Part shown: positions 7,134 through 15,209 of the stretch, in pieces
Layout of the letters: each line of letters starts with the position of its first letter
How positions within the stretch are numbered: position 1 is the stretch's first letter
Assembly: GCA_030372335.1 (NCBI GenBank)
Contig: JAUDCW010000010.1
Origin: JALCOL01 sp022649665
GTDB taxonomy: Bacteria > Bacillota > Bacilli > Lactobacillales > Enterococcaceae
DNA length: 64,000 nucleotides
Reading direction: 5' to 3' (one strand)
Position numbers and translations under genes: made by a program
Notes under the pieces: model-generated
What the model was told of the DNA's origin: nothing
The model's input: the letters and a program-made list of their open reading frames with translations, nothing else
Database searches by the model: none

Positions 7134-7814
7134 TTGAAAAATTTACGAGTAGCGATCGACGGACCAGCTTCAGCTGGGAAAAGTACAATCGCCAAGATTT
7201 TGGCGAAAAAACTGCATTTGATCTATTGCGATACCGGGGCGATGTACCGCAGTGCGACATACGGGATCCAGGAGGCAGGGATCGCGGCTGCGGATGAAGA
7301 AAAAGTCATGGATTTTTTGAAGAGCCATCCGATCACTTTTCAGCTGATCGACGGCGTGCAGCACGTTTTCCTCGGTGAAAAAGACGTGACGGCAAAAATC
7401 CGCTCGCAAGCTGTCTCGGCGGAAGTCTCCGCGGTTTCGGCGCTGCCGCGTGTTCGCGAGCTGCTGGTCGCTTGGCAGCAGAGAATCGCGCAGCACGGAA
7501 ACATCGTCATGGACGGCCGCGATATCGGAACCGTTGTCCTGCCGGATGCCGAAGTCAAGATCTACCTGGTCGCCAGCGTGGAAGAACGCGCAGAGCGCCG
7601 CTACAAAGAAATGATCGACCAAGGACATTCGGTCGATTTCACCGCGATCAAAAAGGGGATCGAAGACCGCGATCACTATGATTCTACGCGCAAAACATCT
7701 CCCTTGAAACAGGCGCATGACGCGGTCCTGGTCGATACGACCGGGCTTTCGATCGAATGCGTCGTCAATGAAATTATTAAAATCATCCAACAAAAAGCTG
7801 GTTCTTTTGAATAA
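7134..7814 (+). CDS. cmk: Cytidylate kinase
   Basis: Phosphorylates CMP and dCMP to the diphosphates with ATP. The 226 residues are of usual length. The P-loop is GPASAGKSTIAK at about 10-21. GRDIGTVVLPDAEVKIYLVAS (about 128-148) and the lid arginines RAERRYKEM follow. Translation probably starts at TTG 7134 with AAGGAAG at 7120-7126; no ATG in the same frame fits the family N terminus. It precedes rpsA, the classic Firmicutes and proteobacterial pairing. Confidence 0.94.
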   Translation: MKNLRVAIDGPASAGKSTIAKILAKKLHLIYCDTGAMYRSATYGIQEAGIAAADEEKVMDFLKSHPITFQLIDGVQHVFLGEKDVTAKIRSQAVSAEVSAVSALPRVRELLVAWQQRIAQHGNIVMDGRDIGTVVLPDAEVKIYLVASVEERAERRYKEMIDQGHSVDFTAIKKGIEDRDHYDSTRKTSPLKQAHDAVLVDTTGLSIECVVNEIIKIIQQKAGSFE

Positions 7815-7849
7815 AAAAGGAAGCGCTAGCGTTTATTGCTTTCTTTTTT
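7813..7849 (+). terminator. Terminator after cmk
   Basis: AAAAAAGGAAGC pairs with GCTTTCTTTTTT (one G-T pair) across a 13-nt loop, ending in T6. No clearly convincing promoter was found between it and rpsA, though TATAGT at 7868-7873 is a weak -10 candidate. Confidence 0.75.
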
Positions 7850-7920
7850 CATTCATTTAGCATAAACTATAGTGGAGTACAAAATAGTGTGCTTTTATTG
7901 TTGGTATAGGAGGAAAGGTC

Positions 7921-9168
7921 ATGACAGAAGAAAATCAAAATGGTGCCAATCAAACGATGGAGGATGCGCTCAACAGTGTCCACGAAGTAAAAGTGGGCGA
8001 TACCGTCAAAGGGGAAGTTTTGGCTGTTGAGGACAAACAATTGATCGTCGGGATCGAAGGAACTGGGGTTGAAGGCGTCGTACTTGCCAAAGAACTTTCA
8101 GCTTCACCGATCGAAAACCTTGAAGATGAATTCAAAGTCGGCGACGTATTGGACTTGGTCGTTATCACGTCGATCGGCAAAGATAAAGAAAACGGAAGCT
8201 ACCTGCTCAGCAAGCGCCGTTTAGATGCGAAAAAAGTTTGGGCAGAGATCGAAGAAGAATACAAGGACGGCAAAATCATCGAAGCCCCGGTCACTGGTGT
8301 GGTCAAAGGCGGATTGGTCGTTGATCTTGGGGTACGCGGATTTGTTCCAGCCTCGATGGTCGAAGATCATTATGTTGCTGATTTTTCTGATTATAAAGGG
8401 AAAACCCTTGCATTCAAGATCATCGAAATCGAACCTTCTGAAGGGCGCTTGATCCTTTCACATAAAGCTGTCGTTGAAGCAGAAAAAGAAGAGAAGAAGC
8501 AAGAAGTTTTGGAACATATCCACGCAGGCGATGTCATCGAAGGCAAAGTAGCGCGGTTGACTGACTTCGGGGCATTTATCGACTTGGGCGGAATCGACGG
8601 CTTAGTCCATGTCTCAGAGATCGCACATTATCATGTCGATAAACCAAGCGATGTTTTGAAAGTCGGCGAAGAGGTCAAAGTCAAAGTATTGGCGGTTGAT
8701 CCGGAAAAAGAACGTGTATCGCTTTCGATCAAAGCACTCTTGCCTGGACCTTGGGAAGGAATCGAAGAAAAAGCACCGGTTGGCGCAGTATTGGACGGGA
8801 TTGTCAAACGCTTGACAAGCTTCGGTGCGTTCGTTGAAGTATTCCCAGGCGTTGAAGGACTCGTTCATATTTCGCAAATCTCGCACAAACACATCGCGAC
8901 ACCACATGAAGTCCTTCATGAAGGAGACGAAGTGAAAGTCAAAGTTTTGGAAGTCAATCCGGAAGGTCATCGGATCGCGCTTTCGATCAAAGCTTTGGAA
9001 CCTGCTCCTGAAGGCGAAAGAAAATCAGAGGATCGCCGTCCTTCTGAAAGCCGTCAAGAACAAAAAGCAGAACTTCCGGAAGAAAACACCGGATTCTCAA
9101 TGAAAGATCTTTTGGGCGACCAATTGAAGAATGTAAATTCCGACTCTGATGAGGATGACGAAAAATAA
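7921..9168 (+). CDS. rpsA: 30S ribosomal protein S1 homologue
   Basis: RNA-binding translation protein of 415 residues. It has four S1 domains, at about 23-92, 113-185, 198-272 and 284-360. The repeats GDVIEGKVARLTDFGAFIDLG and AVLDGIVKRLTSFGAFVEVF mark the last two. An acidic, low-complexity tail follows. Gram-positive homologues are usually shorter than the six-domain E. coli S1, so this length is normal. AGGAGG precedes the ATG at 7921. The codon choice looks smoother than in neighbouring genes, as expected for a highly expressed gene. Confidence 0.93.
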   Translation: MTEENQNGANQTMEDALNSVHEVKVGDTVKGEVLAVEDKQLIVGIEGTGVEGVVLAKELSASPIENLEDEFKVGDVLDLVVITSIGKDKENGSYLLSKRRLDAKKVWAEIEEEYKDGKIIEAPVTGVVKGGLVVDLGVRGFVPASMVEDHYVADFSDYKGKTLAFKIIEIEPSEGRLILSHKAVVEAEKEEKKQEVLEHIHAGDVIEGKVARLTDFGAFIDLGGIDGLVHVSEIAHYHVDKPSDVLKVGEEVKVKVLAVDPEKERVSLSIKALLPGPWEGIEEKAPVGAVLDGIVKRLTSFGAFVEVFPGVEGLVHISQISHKHIATPHEVLHEGDEVKVKVLEVNPEGHRIALSIKALEPAPEGERKSEDRRPSESRQEQKAELPEENTGFSMKDLLGDQLKNVNSDSDEDDEK

Positions 9169-9189
9169 GATAGGTTCATGATCAAGTTG

Positions 9190-9233
9190 AAGGGGGCCGA
9201 ACATTGTCCAGACAATGTCTCAGCTCCTTTTTT
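9190..9233 (+). terminator. Terminator between rpsA and der
   Basis: Two-part hairpin: GGGGGC/GCTCC outer stem, then a perfect ACATTGT/ACAATGT inner stem with CCAG loop, followed by T6. Confidence 0.75.
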
Positions 9234-9264
9234 CATGGTGAAAACCAGCAAGGATGTGAAAAAT

Positions 9265-10575
9265 ATGTCAAATCCAGTGATAGCGATCGTCGGCCGGCCG
9301 AATGTCGGCAAATCGACGCTTTTTAACCGGATCGCCGGCGAACGCATTTCGATCGTTGAAGATACTCCGGGCGTGACGCGCGACCGGATCTATGCGACTG
9401 GCGAATGGCTGGACAAAGAGTTCAGCCTGATCGACACCGGCGGGATTGAATTCACCGATCAGCCGTTTATGGAGCAGATCAAGCAGCAAGCAGAGATCGC
9501 GATCGATGAAGCGGACGTGATCATTTTTGTTGTCAGCGTCAAGGAAGGGTTGACCGATACCGACGAGGCTGTTGCCCGCATCTTGCAGCGGAGCGGCAAG
9601 CCGGTCCTGGTCGCGGTTAATAAAGCCGACAATCCCGAGCTGCGCAACGATGTTTATCAATTTTACAATTTGGGCTTAGGCGATCCTTATCCTGTTTCCG
9701 GCAGCCACGGCTTAGGTCTCGGGGATCTTTTGGACGCTGCGATCAAACATTTCCCCGAAGAGCATGAAGTACCAGAAGAGGATCTGATCCGTTTCAGTTT
9801 TATCGGCCGGCCGAATGTCGGCAAGTCTTCGCTGATCAATGCGATTTTGGGCGAAGACCGGGTGATCGTCTCCAACGTTCCCGGAACGACGCGTGACGCG
9901 ATCGATACCCGCTTTCAGACGGCGGATGGTCAGAAGTTCATGATGGTCGATACCGCCGGGATAAGAAAACGCGGAAAAGTCTATGAGTCGACAGAAAAAT
10001 ATGCGGTGATGCGCGCGATGTCGGCGATCGAAAAATCAGACGTCGTTTTAATGGTCCTGAATGCCGAAGAAGGCATCATCGAACAGGACAAACGTGTTGC
10101 CGGCTATGCACATGATGCTGGTAAAGGGATCGTGATCGTCGTCAATAAATGGGATGCACTGAAAAAAGAAACCAACACGATGCGCGATTTCGAACGCAAG
10201 GTGCGCGATCAGTTTTTGTACTTGGATTATGCACCGATCATCTTTGTTTCCGCTAAAACCGGTCAGCGGCTCGATAAACTGCCGGCGGTGATCGAGAAGG
10301 TAGCGCACAACCAAAGCCAGCGGATCACCTCTTCAGTGCTGAATGAAGTGATCATGGATGCGGTCGCGATCAATCCGACCCCGACGGATAAAGGCAAGCG
10401 CCTCAAGATCTTTTACGGGACGCAAGTCGGGATCAAGCCGCCGACATTTGTGATTTTTGTGAATGAAGAGGAACTGATGCATTTTTCGTATGCGCGCTTT
10501 TTAGAAAATCAGATCCGGCAAGCGTTCGATTTTGAGGGGACACCGATCCGGATCATTCCGCGCAGCCGAAAATAA
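9265..10575 (+). CDS. der: Ribosome-assembly GTPase Der (EngA)
   Basis: Tandem-GTPase needed for 50S subunit maturation. It has 436 residues from the ATG at 9265, which has AAGGATG upstream and begins MSNPVIAIVGRP as in the family. An in-frame ATG at 9178 lies inside the terminator region and is rejected. First G domain: GRPNVGKSTLFNR, DTPGVTRD, NKAD. Second G domain from about residue 175: GRPNVGKSSLINA, DTAGIRKRGKV, NKWD. A KH-like domain forms the C terminus (about 355-436). Confidence 0.96.
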   Translation: MSNPVIAIVGRPNVGKSTLFNRIAGERISIVEDTPGVTRDRIYATGEWLDKEFSLIDTGGIEFTDQPFMEQIKQQAEIAIDEADVIIFVVSVKEGLTDTDEAVARILQRSGKPVLVAVNKADNPELRNDVYQFYNLGLGDPYPVSGSHGLGLGDLLDAAIKHFPEEHEVPEEDLIRFSFIGRPNVGKSSLINAILGEDRVIVSNVPGTTRDAIDTRFQTADGQKFMMVDTAGIRKRGKVYESTEKYAVMRAMSAIEKSDVVLMVLNAEEGIIEQDKRVAGYAHDAGKGIVIVVNKWDALKKETNTMRDFERKVRDQFLYLDYAPIIFVSAKTGQRLDKLPAVIEKVAHNQSQRITSSVLNEVIMDAVAINPTPTDKGKRLKIFYGTQVGIKPPTFVIFVNEEELMHFSYARFLENQIRQAFDFEGTPIRIIPRSRK

Positions 10576-10627
10576 ATCAGGGGTGCCGCTAAAGAACTCA
10601 AAAAATCGCAAAAAAGCGCCAAAAACC

Positions 10628-10656
10628 TTGATATTATGGGGATGCTGTGCTATCTT
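10628..10656 (+). promoter_or_regulatory. Promoter of hup
   Basis: TTGATA (10628-10633), 17-bp spacer, TATCTT (10651-10656) preceded by TGC, an extended -10. Transcription should begin near 10663. Confidence 0.8.
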
Positions 10657-10664
10657 GAAAACAG

Positions 10665-10738
10665 AATATTGAAGCATTCAATATTTGATGGTTGTTTTTG
10701 GACCACTCAAAAACAATCTTTGATGTTCGCACATCAAA
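10665..10738 (+). promoter_or_regulatory. hup 5' leader with three tandem hairpins
   Basis: Three consecutive perfect or near-perfect stem-loops fill the leader. First: AATATTGAA/TTCAATATT, loop GCA (10665-10685). Second: GGTTGTTTTTG paired to CAAAAACAATC with one G-T pair (10690-10718). Third: TTTGATGT/ACATCAAA, loop TCGC (10719-10738). The first begins about 2 nt from the predicted transcription start. None is followed by a T tract, so they are not terminators. A role in mRNA stability or autoregulation is inference. Confidence 0.75.
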
Positions 10739-10765
10739 CACTAATTCGGAGGTGAACAAAAGAAC

Positions 10766-11041
10766 ATGGCAAATAAAGCTGAATTGATCGAAAATGTTGC
10801 ATCAAAAACTGGTTTGACCAAAAAAGATGCAACTGCTGCAGTCGATGCTGTATTCTCAACGATCCAAAGCACGCTTGCAAAAGGCGAAAAGGTTCAATTG
10901 ATCGGTTTTGGTAACTTTGAAGTCCGTCAACGGGCTGCCCGCAAAGGCCGCAATCCGCAAACGAACGAAGTTATCGAAATCCCTGCAAGCAAAGTTCCTG
11001 CATTCAAACCAGGAAAAGCGCTTAAAGACGCGGTTAAATAG
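10766..11041 (+). CDS. hup: DNA-binding protein HU
   Basis: Nucleoid-associated histone-like protein of 91 residues. It shows the full family pattern: MANKAELIENVASKTGLTKK at the N terminus, GFGNFEVRQRAARKGRNPQT in the DNA-binding arm and PASKVPAFKPGKALKDAVK at the end. GGAGGTG at 10748-10754 precedes the ATG. It has its own strong promoter and a structured leader, and is followed by a stem-loop and a strong terminator, so it is probably a monocistronic, abundant message. Confidence 0.98.
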   Translation: MANKAELIENVASKTGLTKKDATAAVDAVFSTIQSTLAKGEKVQLIGFGNFEVRQRAARKGRNPQTNEVIEIPASKVPAFKPGKALKDAVK

Positions 11042-11048
11042 TTTTAAC

Positions 11049-11082
11049 AGGCAGCCGCCGGCATTTGTGCCAGCGGCTGTCT
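11049..11082 (+). promoter_or_regulatory. GC-rich stem-loop after hup
   Basis: AGGCAGCCGC/GCGGCTGTCT with an inner GGCA/TGCC stem. There is no T tract, so it is probably a 3'-end stabilising hairpin placed before the true terminator. Confidence 0.6.
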
Positions 11083-11103
11083 CCTACATATATCGCTCCA
11101 AAT

Positions 11104-11144
11104 CGGCGGAAAAGGCAGATGGCTGCTTTTTCCGCCGTTTTTTT
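11104..11144 (+). terminator. hup terminator
   Basis: CGGCGGAAAAGGCAG pairs with CTGCTTTTTCCGCCG, followed by T7. Confidence 0.92.
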
Positions 11145-11198
11145 GGTTACTTGATGCTTTTTCAGACAGGCTTTTCAAGCCCCTGAGAATTATATATA

Positions 11199-11207
11199 TG
11201 GTACAAT
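11199..11207 (+). promoter_or_regulatory. Extended -10 promoter of ypiA
   Basis: TGGTACAAT with no clear -35, about 62 bp before the chosen ypiA start. Confidence 0.5.
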
Positions 11208-11268
11208 TGCAAGTGAATAACAGTTGATGGAGAAAAGAAAATCCACGGGTGAACGGAGAATAGCACGA

Positions 11269-12528
11269 ATGGAAATCTATAGTGAAAAAATGCTGGCTGC
11301 TTTGGACCAGCAAGATCTCGAAGAGGCAAACCGCAATTTGAAAAAAGCGATCCAGAACGATCCGCCGGAATATTTGGCGAATTTGGGGGAAGAACTTTTT
11401 CATCTCGGTTTTTTGGAAGAAGCGCAGACGGTTTTTGAGCATTTGGAAAGAGCGGTTCCGGATGAGGATGGCTGGCAGATCGATCTGGCAGAGATCGCGA
11501 TCGAAAACGGCGATGCGGATCAAGCGATCGCCCATTTGGACCGGATTTCAAAAGACTCGGATAATTATCCGACGGCTCTTTTAACGGCGGCCGACTTGTA
11601 TCAGACATTGGGGATGCCAGAAGTAAGCGTGCAAAAACTGAAAGAAGCTGCGGAACTTTTGCCGCAAGAAGCGGTGATCACTTTTTCGTTGGGCGAGCTT
11701 TTTTATTCGCAGGGCAAATACTTATCGGCGATCGTTTACTATGAGCAACTTTTGGCAGCGGGCGTCAATGAAATGGCAGGGGTCTCGGTCGAAGAGCGTC
11801 TAGGTTTTTCATTGAGCAGTCTGGGCGATTTTGAAGAAGCACTGCCGCATTTGGAACGGGCGTTAGCGGAAAAAGAAACAGAAGATCGTTTGTTTTACCT
11901 GGCATTTACGAATGAACAGCTTCATGAACATGAGCGGGCGATCAACGAATATGAGAAATTGCGCGCTCTGAATCCCCGCTATACATCGCTTTATCCGCAT
12001 TTGGGAAAGCTTCTGCAAGAAGAAGACCGCTTGGAGGAGGCGCAGACGGTGCTTTTGGAAGGGATCCGCGAAGATCCTTATCAAGCAGAGCTTTTCCGGC
12101 TGGCTGCCGACAACAGCTATCGGCTGCACGATGCGAAAAAGAGCGAGGAGCTGCTGTGGCAGGGACTAGCACTTGGCGAAAAGAATGATGAGCTGAATCT
12201 GGCGCTTGGGAATCTGCTGCTTGAACAAGAGCGTTTTGATGAGGCGATCACGACGCTTTTAGCGGTCGAAGGCGAAGATCCCTACGCAAAGTGGGAACTT
12301 GCTCAAGCCTATCAGGCGCAGGAAGATTATGAAAATGCCGGCAGTTATTATGCACAAGCGGCCAAAGAGCTCGTCAATGAACCAGACTTTTTAAAAGATT
12401 ACGGCTTGTTTCTGCGCGACGAAGGAGCTGTCAAGCAGGCACAAGAATTATTCAAGAAATATTTGACACTCGTTCCGGGCGACTTGGAGATCGAAAGTCT
12501 GCTCGATGATTCAGACCGGGAGGGATAA
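11269..12528 (+). CDS. ypiA: Tetratricopeptide-repeat protein (YpiA-like)
   Basis: A 419-residue soluble scaffold made almost wholly of TPR-type helical hairpins; examples are EEALPHLERALAEKETEDR and EEAQTVLLEGIREDPYQ. The ATG at 11269 with CGGAG upstream is preferred, giving MEIYSEKML. An earlier TTG/ATG at 11224-11229 has no ribosome site and lies only about 10-15 nt from the predicted transcript start. Next to ypiB, as in B. subtilis. TPR proteins bind partners; an association with YpiB/ReoY in control of cell-wall synthesis is inferred from this conserved pairing. Confidence 0.88.
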   Translation: MEIYSEKMLAALDQQDLEEANRNLKKAIQNDPPEYLANLGEELFHLGFLEEAQTVFEHLERAVPDEDGWQIDLAEIAIENGDADQAIAHLDRISKDSDNYPTALLTAADLYQTLGMPEVSVQKLKEAAELLPQEAVITFSLGELFYSQGKYLSAIVYYEQLLAAGVNEMAGVSVEERLGFSLSSLGDFEEALPHLERALAEKETEDRLFYLAFTNEQLHEHERAINEYEKLRALNPRYTSLYPHLGKLLQEEDRLEEAQTVLLEGIREDPYQAELFRLAADNSYRLHDAKKSEELLWQGLALGEKNDELNLALGNLLLEQERFDEAITTLLAVEGEDPYAKWELAQAYQAQEDYENAGSYYAQAAKELVNEPDFLKDYGLFLRDEGAVKQAQELFKKYLTLVPGDLEIESLLDDSDREG

Positions 12529-12531
12529 TAA

Positions 12532-13071
12532 ATGGCAGAAGTCGGCAATCCTGAAAAAAAGGCGTTTTTGCACTGGCTGGTGACACAAGTGGCCTTTCAA
12601 AAGCGGGAAATCTATTGGATCTTGAATTATTTAAAGGGACATGACAGTATTTTAGCGAATGTCCATTTCGTCGAAGGCGCAGAAAAAACACCGCGCGGCT
12701 TGAAGATTTATCCGCACGATGGCCAGGAAACGATCGAACTGTCGATCCAAAATAAAAAATTTACCGATCCCGAACAGATTTTTCATGAGATCCGTTTCCA
12801 CTGGAAAGAACCGCTCTTTGTCGAGATCGTGACCCCTAACGCTTGGAAAAATCGTTATTTTGTCCAAGCGGTCGAAGATAATCCATATGCGCCCTGGAAC
12901 CAAAATGTTGATGAAACGCTGAAGTCAGCAGTATTTGCGGAACTCGATGAATTGACGAAAGAAGCGGAGATCACGCAGCTCTATCAAGAAATCGATTCTG
13001 CGCTCGATGCCGGTGATCGGGAAAAATTTCAAGAGCTGAGCCGCAAATTGGAAGAAAATCAAAAAGCCTAA
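12532..13071 (+). CDS. ypiB: YpiB/ReoY family protein (UPF0302)
   Basis: A 179-residue soluble protein. The N-terminal domain includes KKAFLHWLVTQVAFQKREIYWILNYL (about 8-33), which matches the UPF0302/YpiB family, and the C-terminal helix is Asp/Glu/Lys-rich. The Listeria member, ReoY, promotes ClpCP-dependent turnover of the peptidoglycan enzyme MurA; this role is carried over here only by family. The gene starts 3 bp after ypiA with GGGAGGG upstream. Its stop codon overlaps that of the convergent YitT gene by 4 bp. Confidence 0.88.
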   Translation: MAEVGNPEKKAFLHWLVTQVAFQKREIYWILNYLKGHDSILANVHFVEGAEKTPRGLKIYPHDGQETIELSIQNKKFTDPEQIFHEIRFHWKEPLFVEIVTPNAWKNRYFVQAVEDNPYAPWNQNVDETLKSAVFAELDELTKEAEITQLYQEIDSALDAGDREKFQELSRKLEENQKA

Positions 13072-13958
13072 AACTTCTTGACCCAGGGCACATGTTTGCG
13101 CGGCGGCTTCTTAAAGGTGAAGCCTTCGCCGATTACATCATGGACATTGATCACCGAAAGAAAGGCTGTTTCATCGATATCTTCGACGATCCTGCGCACT
13201 TCTTGGAGTTCTTTGGGGCTGACGACGATATAGATGATTTTTTGTTCTGCTTGCGAATAGCCGCCCTGTCCGTTGAGATAGCTGATCCCGCGCTCAAGCG
13301 AGCTCATCAAATGATTTCCGATCTCTTCAGAAAAGCGGGAGACGATCAAGACCCCTTTCGCTTTGTAAGAACCGTCTTGGACGAAGTCGACGATGTTCGA
13401 AAATACGAAGGAAACGATCAAAGTATACATCATGTGCTGAAGATCGATATAGGTCAGCGAGGCAACCAAAACAACCACATCCAGCGCCAAGAGCGAACGT
13501 CCCATGCTGACTCCGCTCTTTTTTTCGAGGATCCGCGCGATGATATCCGCGCCGCCGGTCGTTCCGCCAGCCCGATAGACGATCCCGCTGCCGAGCCCGC
13601 CGAAAAAGCCGGCTAAAAGGGCGGCGATCAAAAGATCGTGCTCGACGCTGATATTCAGCGGAACGCGCTGCCAGACCCACAGAGCAGCGGACAAAGTCAC
13701 GGTCCCCCAAATGGTATATACGAAAGCCTTTTTTCCCAAGATCCGGCTGCCGAAAAGGATCAGCGGAATGTTGATCAGAAAGGTCGTGTAAGCCGGGTTG
13801 ATCCCGAAAAGGTTCAGAAAGATCAGCGAGATCCCGGTGACGCCGCCTTCCGCGAGACGATTGGCCATATTGAAGGCGACCAAGCCGAACGCATACATAT
13901 TCGTGCCGAAAAGGATCAAAAGAAGATTGATCCCGAATTGAAGCCATTTTTTGTTCAT
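13068..13958 (-). CDS. YitT-family membrane protein
   Basis: A 296-residue integral membrane protein with five to six hydrophobic segments in the first 190 residues and a soluble C-terminal DUF2179 domain (about 225-285, VVSPKELQEVRRIVEDID). AEGGVTGISLIFLNLFGINPAY is the typical early family signature, and GGTTGGADIIARIL follows near residue 130. GGGGGATAA precedes the ATG. The cellular function of the family is not established; transport is often supposed. It is transcribed alone, against the surrounding genes. Confidence 0.9.
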   Translation of the reverse strand: MNKKWLQFGINLLLILFGTNMYAFGLVAFNMANRLAEGGVTGISLIFLNLFGINPAYTTFLINIPLILFGSRILGKKAFVYTIWGTVTLSAALWVWQRVPLNISVEHDLLIAALLAGFFGGLGSGIVYRAGGTTGGADIIARILEKKSGVSMGRSLLALDVVVLVASLTYIDLQHMMYTLIVSFVFSNIVDFVQDGSYKAKGVLIVSRFSEEIGNHLMSSLERGISYLNGQGGYSQAEQKIIYIVVSPKELQEVRRIVEDIDETAFLSVINVHDVIGEGFTFKKPPRKHVPWVKKF

Positions 13959-14089
13959 TACGTTATCCCCCTGTCATTTTCATAATAAGCTATATTCAAA
14001 GAAACGGCTAGTCCTGAAAAAACGCATTCGGCATGTCTTTTCTCAGCTGGCGAGTTTTGTTAAGATAGGTGGAGAAAGGTGGGATTTTG

Positions 14090-14428
14090 TTGGACGATTC
14101 ATTGCAGCAAATGCAGCGTGCAGTCGATGAGTATATCGGCCAGTTCAAAACCGGTTATTTCTCGCCGCTGGCTCAAATGGCGCGCATGACCGAAGAAGTC
14201 GGGGAATTGGCGCGCGAGATCAATCATTATTACGGCGAAAAGCCGAAGAAAGCCGATGAAAAGGTCCGTTCCGTCGAAGAAGAGCTCGGCGATGTCTTTT
14301 TTGTAACGCTGATCATGGCGAACTCGCTTGGGATCGACCTGACAGAAGCTTTTCAGCAGAATATGAAAAAATTTTATGCACGCGATAAATATCGTTTTGC
14401 GCGGAAGGATGGAAAGACACATGATTGA
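14090..14428 (+). CDS. MazG-like nucleotide pyrophosphohydrolase (YpjD-like)
   Basis: A 112-residue all-alpha NTP pyrophosphohydrolase. The metal-binding pattern is EEVGELAREINHYYGEK then EEELGDVFFV, i.e. ExxE and ExxD on neighbouring helices. The start is taken as TTG 14090 because AAAGGTGGG lies 6 nt upstream and the protein then aligns with the B. subtilis N terminus; GTG 14069 is an alternative. It overlaps dapB by 8 bp, the order ypjD-dapB being the same as in B. subtilis. It probably removes non-canonical nucleotides. Confidence 0.85.
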   Translation: MDDSLQQMQRAVDEYIGQFKTGYFSPLAQMARMTEEVGELAREINHYYGEKPKKADEKVRSVEEELGDVFFVTLIMANSLGIDLTEAFQQNMKKFYARDKYRFARKDGKTHD

Positions 14429-15209
14429 ATTACTGATTGCCGGTTTTGACGGCCGGATGGGAAGCGCTGCGATCGATATGGTACGCCATCACCCGAATTT
14501 TCACTTAGCGGGGGTATACAGCCCGTATTCAGATTATGCTTTTTTAAACGAAGATCCGCAATATGCCGACTTGGAAGTACCGGTCTATCATGAACTTGCA
14601 GCAACCAAAAATGCCGGTGCGCAGGTTTGGATCGATTTTACGGTCCCTGCTGCAGCGAAGGAAAATACCCTTTTTGCTTTGACGAACGGGATCGTTCCGA
14701 TCGTCGGTACGACCGGCTTTACGCCGGAAGACATTGAAGAAATCAAAGAAGTTTCGAAAGAAAAGCATGTCGGCGGGTTGATCGCGCCGAATTTTGCGAT
14801 CGGCGCGATTTTGATGATGGAATTCGCCCAGAAAGCGGCAAAATATTTTCCGGATGTTGAGATCATTGAACTGCATCATGACCGGAAGCTGGATGCGCCT
14901 TCAGGAACAGCGATCAAGACAGCCGAAATGATCCAAAAAGTCCGGGCGGCCAAAGTGCAAGGAGCTGCTGGCGAGAAAGAGACTCTTCCAGGGGCGCGCG
15001 GTGCAGATTTTGACGGGATGCGGATCCACAGCGTCCGTTTGCCGGGTCTTGTTGCCCATCAAGAGGTATTGTTCGGCAGTGCCGGCGAGGGACTCAAGAT
15101 CCGCCATGATTCGTTCGACCGGGCTTCCTTTATGAAGGGCGTGGCGCTGGCGGCAGAAAAATTAGCTGGCAGCGAAACATTCTTTTACGGATTGGAAAAC
15201 CTTTTATGA
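14421..15209 (+). CDS. dapB: 4-hydroxy-tetrahydrodipicolinate reductase
   Basis: NAD(P)H-dependent reductase of the lysine/diaminopimelate pathway. It has 262 residues from the ATG at 14421 (MIELLIAGFDGRMG), where GFDGRMG is the Rossmann nucleotide loop. The catalytic and substrate region ELHHDRKLDAPSGTAIKTA (about 150-168) carries the paired His, the Lys and the PSGTA loop. It overlaps ypjD by 8 bp upstream and cca by 4 bp downstream. No other dap gene is in the window. Confidence 0.95.
   Translation: MIELLIAGFDGRMGSAAIDMVRHHPNFHLAGVYSPYSDYAFLNEDPQYADLEVPVYHELAATKNAGAQVWIDFTVPAAAKENTLFALTNGIVPIVGTTGFTPEDIEEIKEVSKEKHVGGLIAPNFAIGAILMMEFAQKAAKYFPDVEIIELHHDRKLDAPSGTAIKTAEMIQKVRAAKVQGAAGEKETLPGARGADFDGMRIHSVRLPGLVAHQEVLFGSAGEGLKIRHDSFDRASFMKGVALAAEKLAGSETFFYGLENLL

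Noticed and set aside
9178..9264. Longer start for der
   Set aside because: The extra 29 codons cover a terminator hairpin and do not match the family N terminus.
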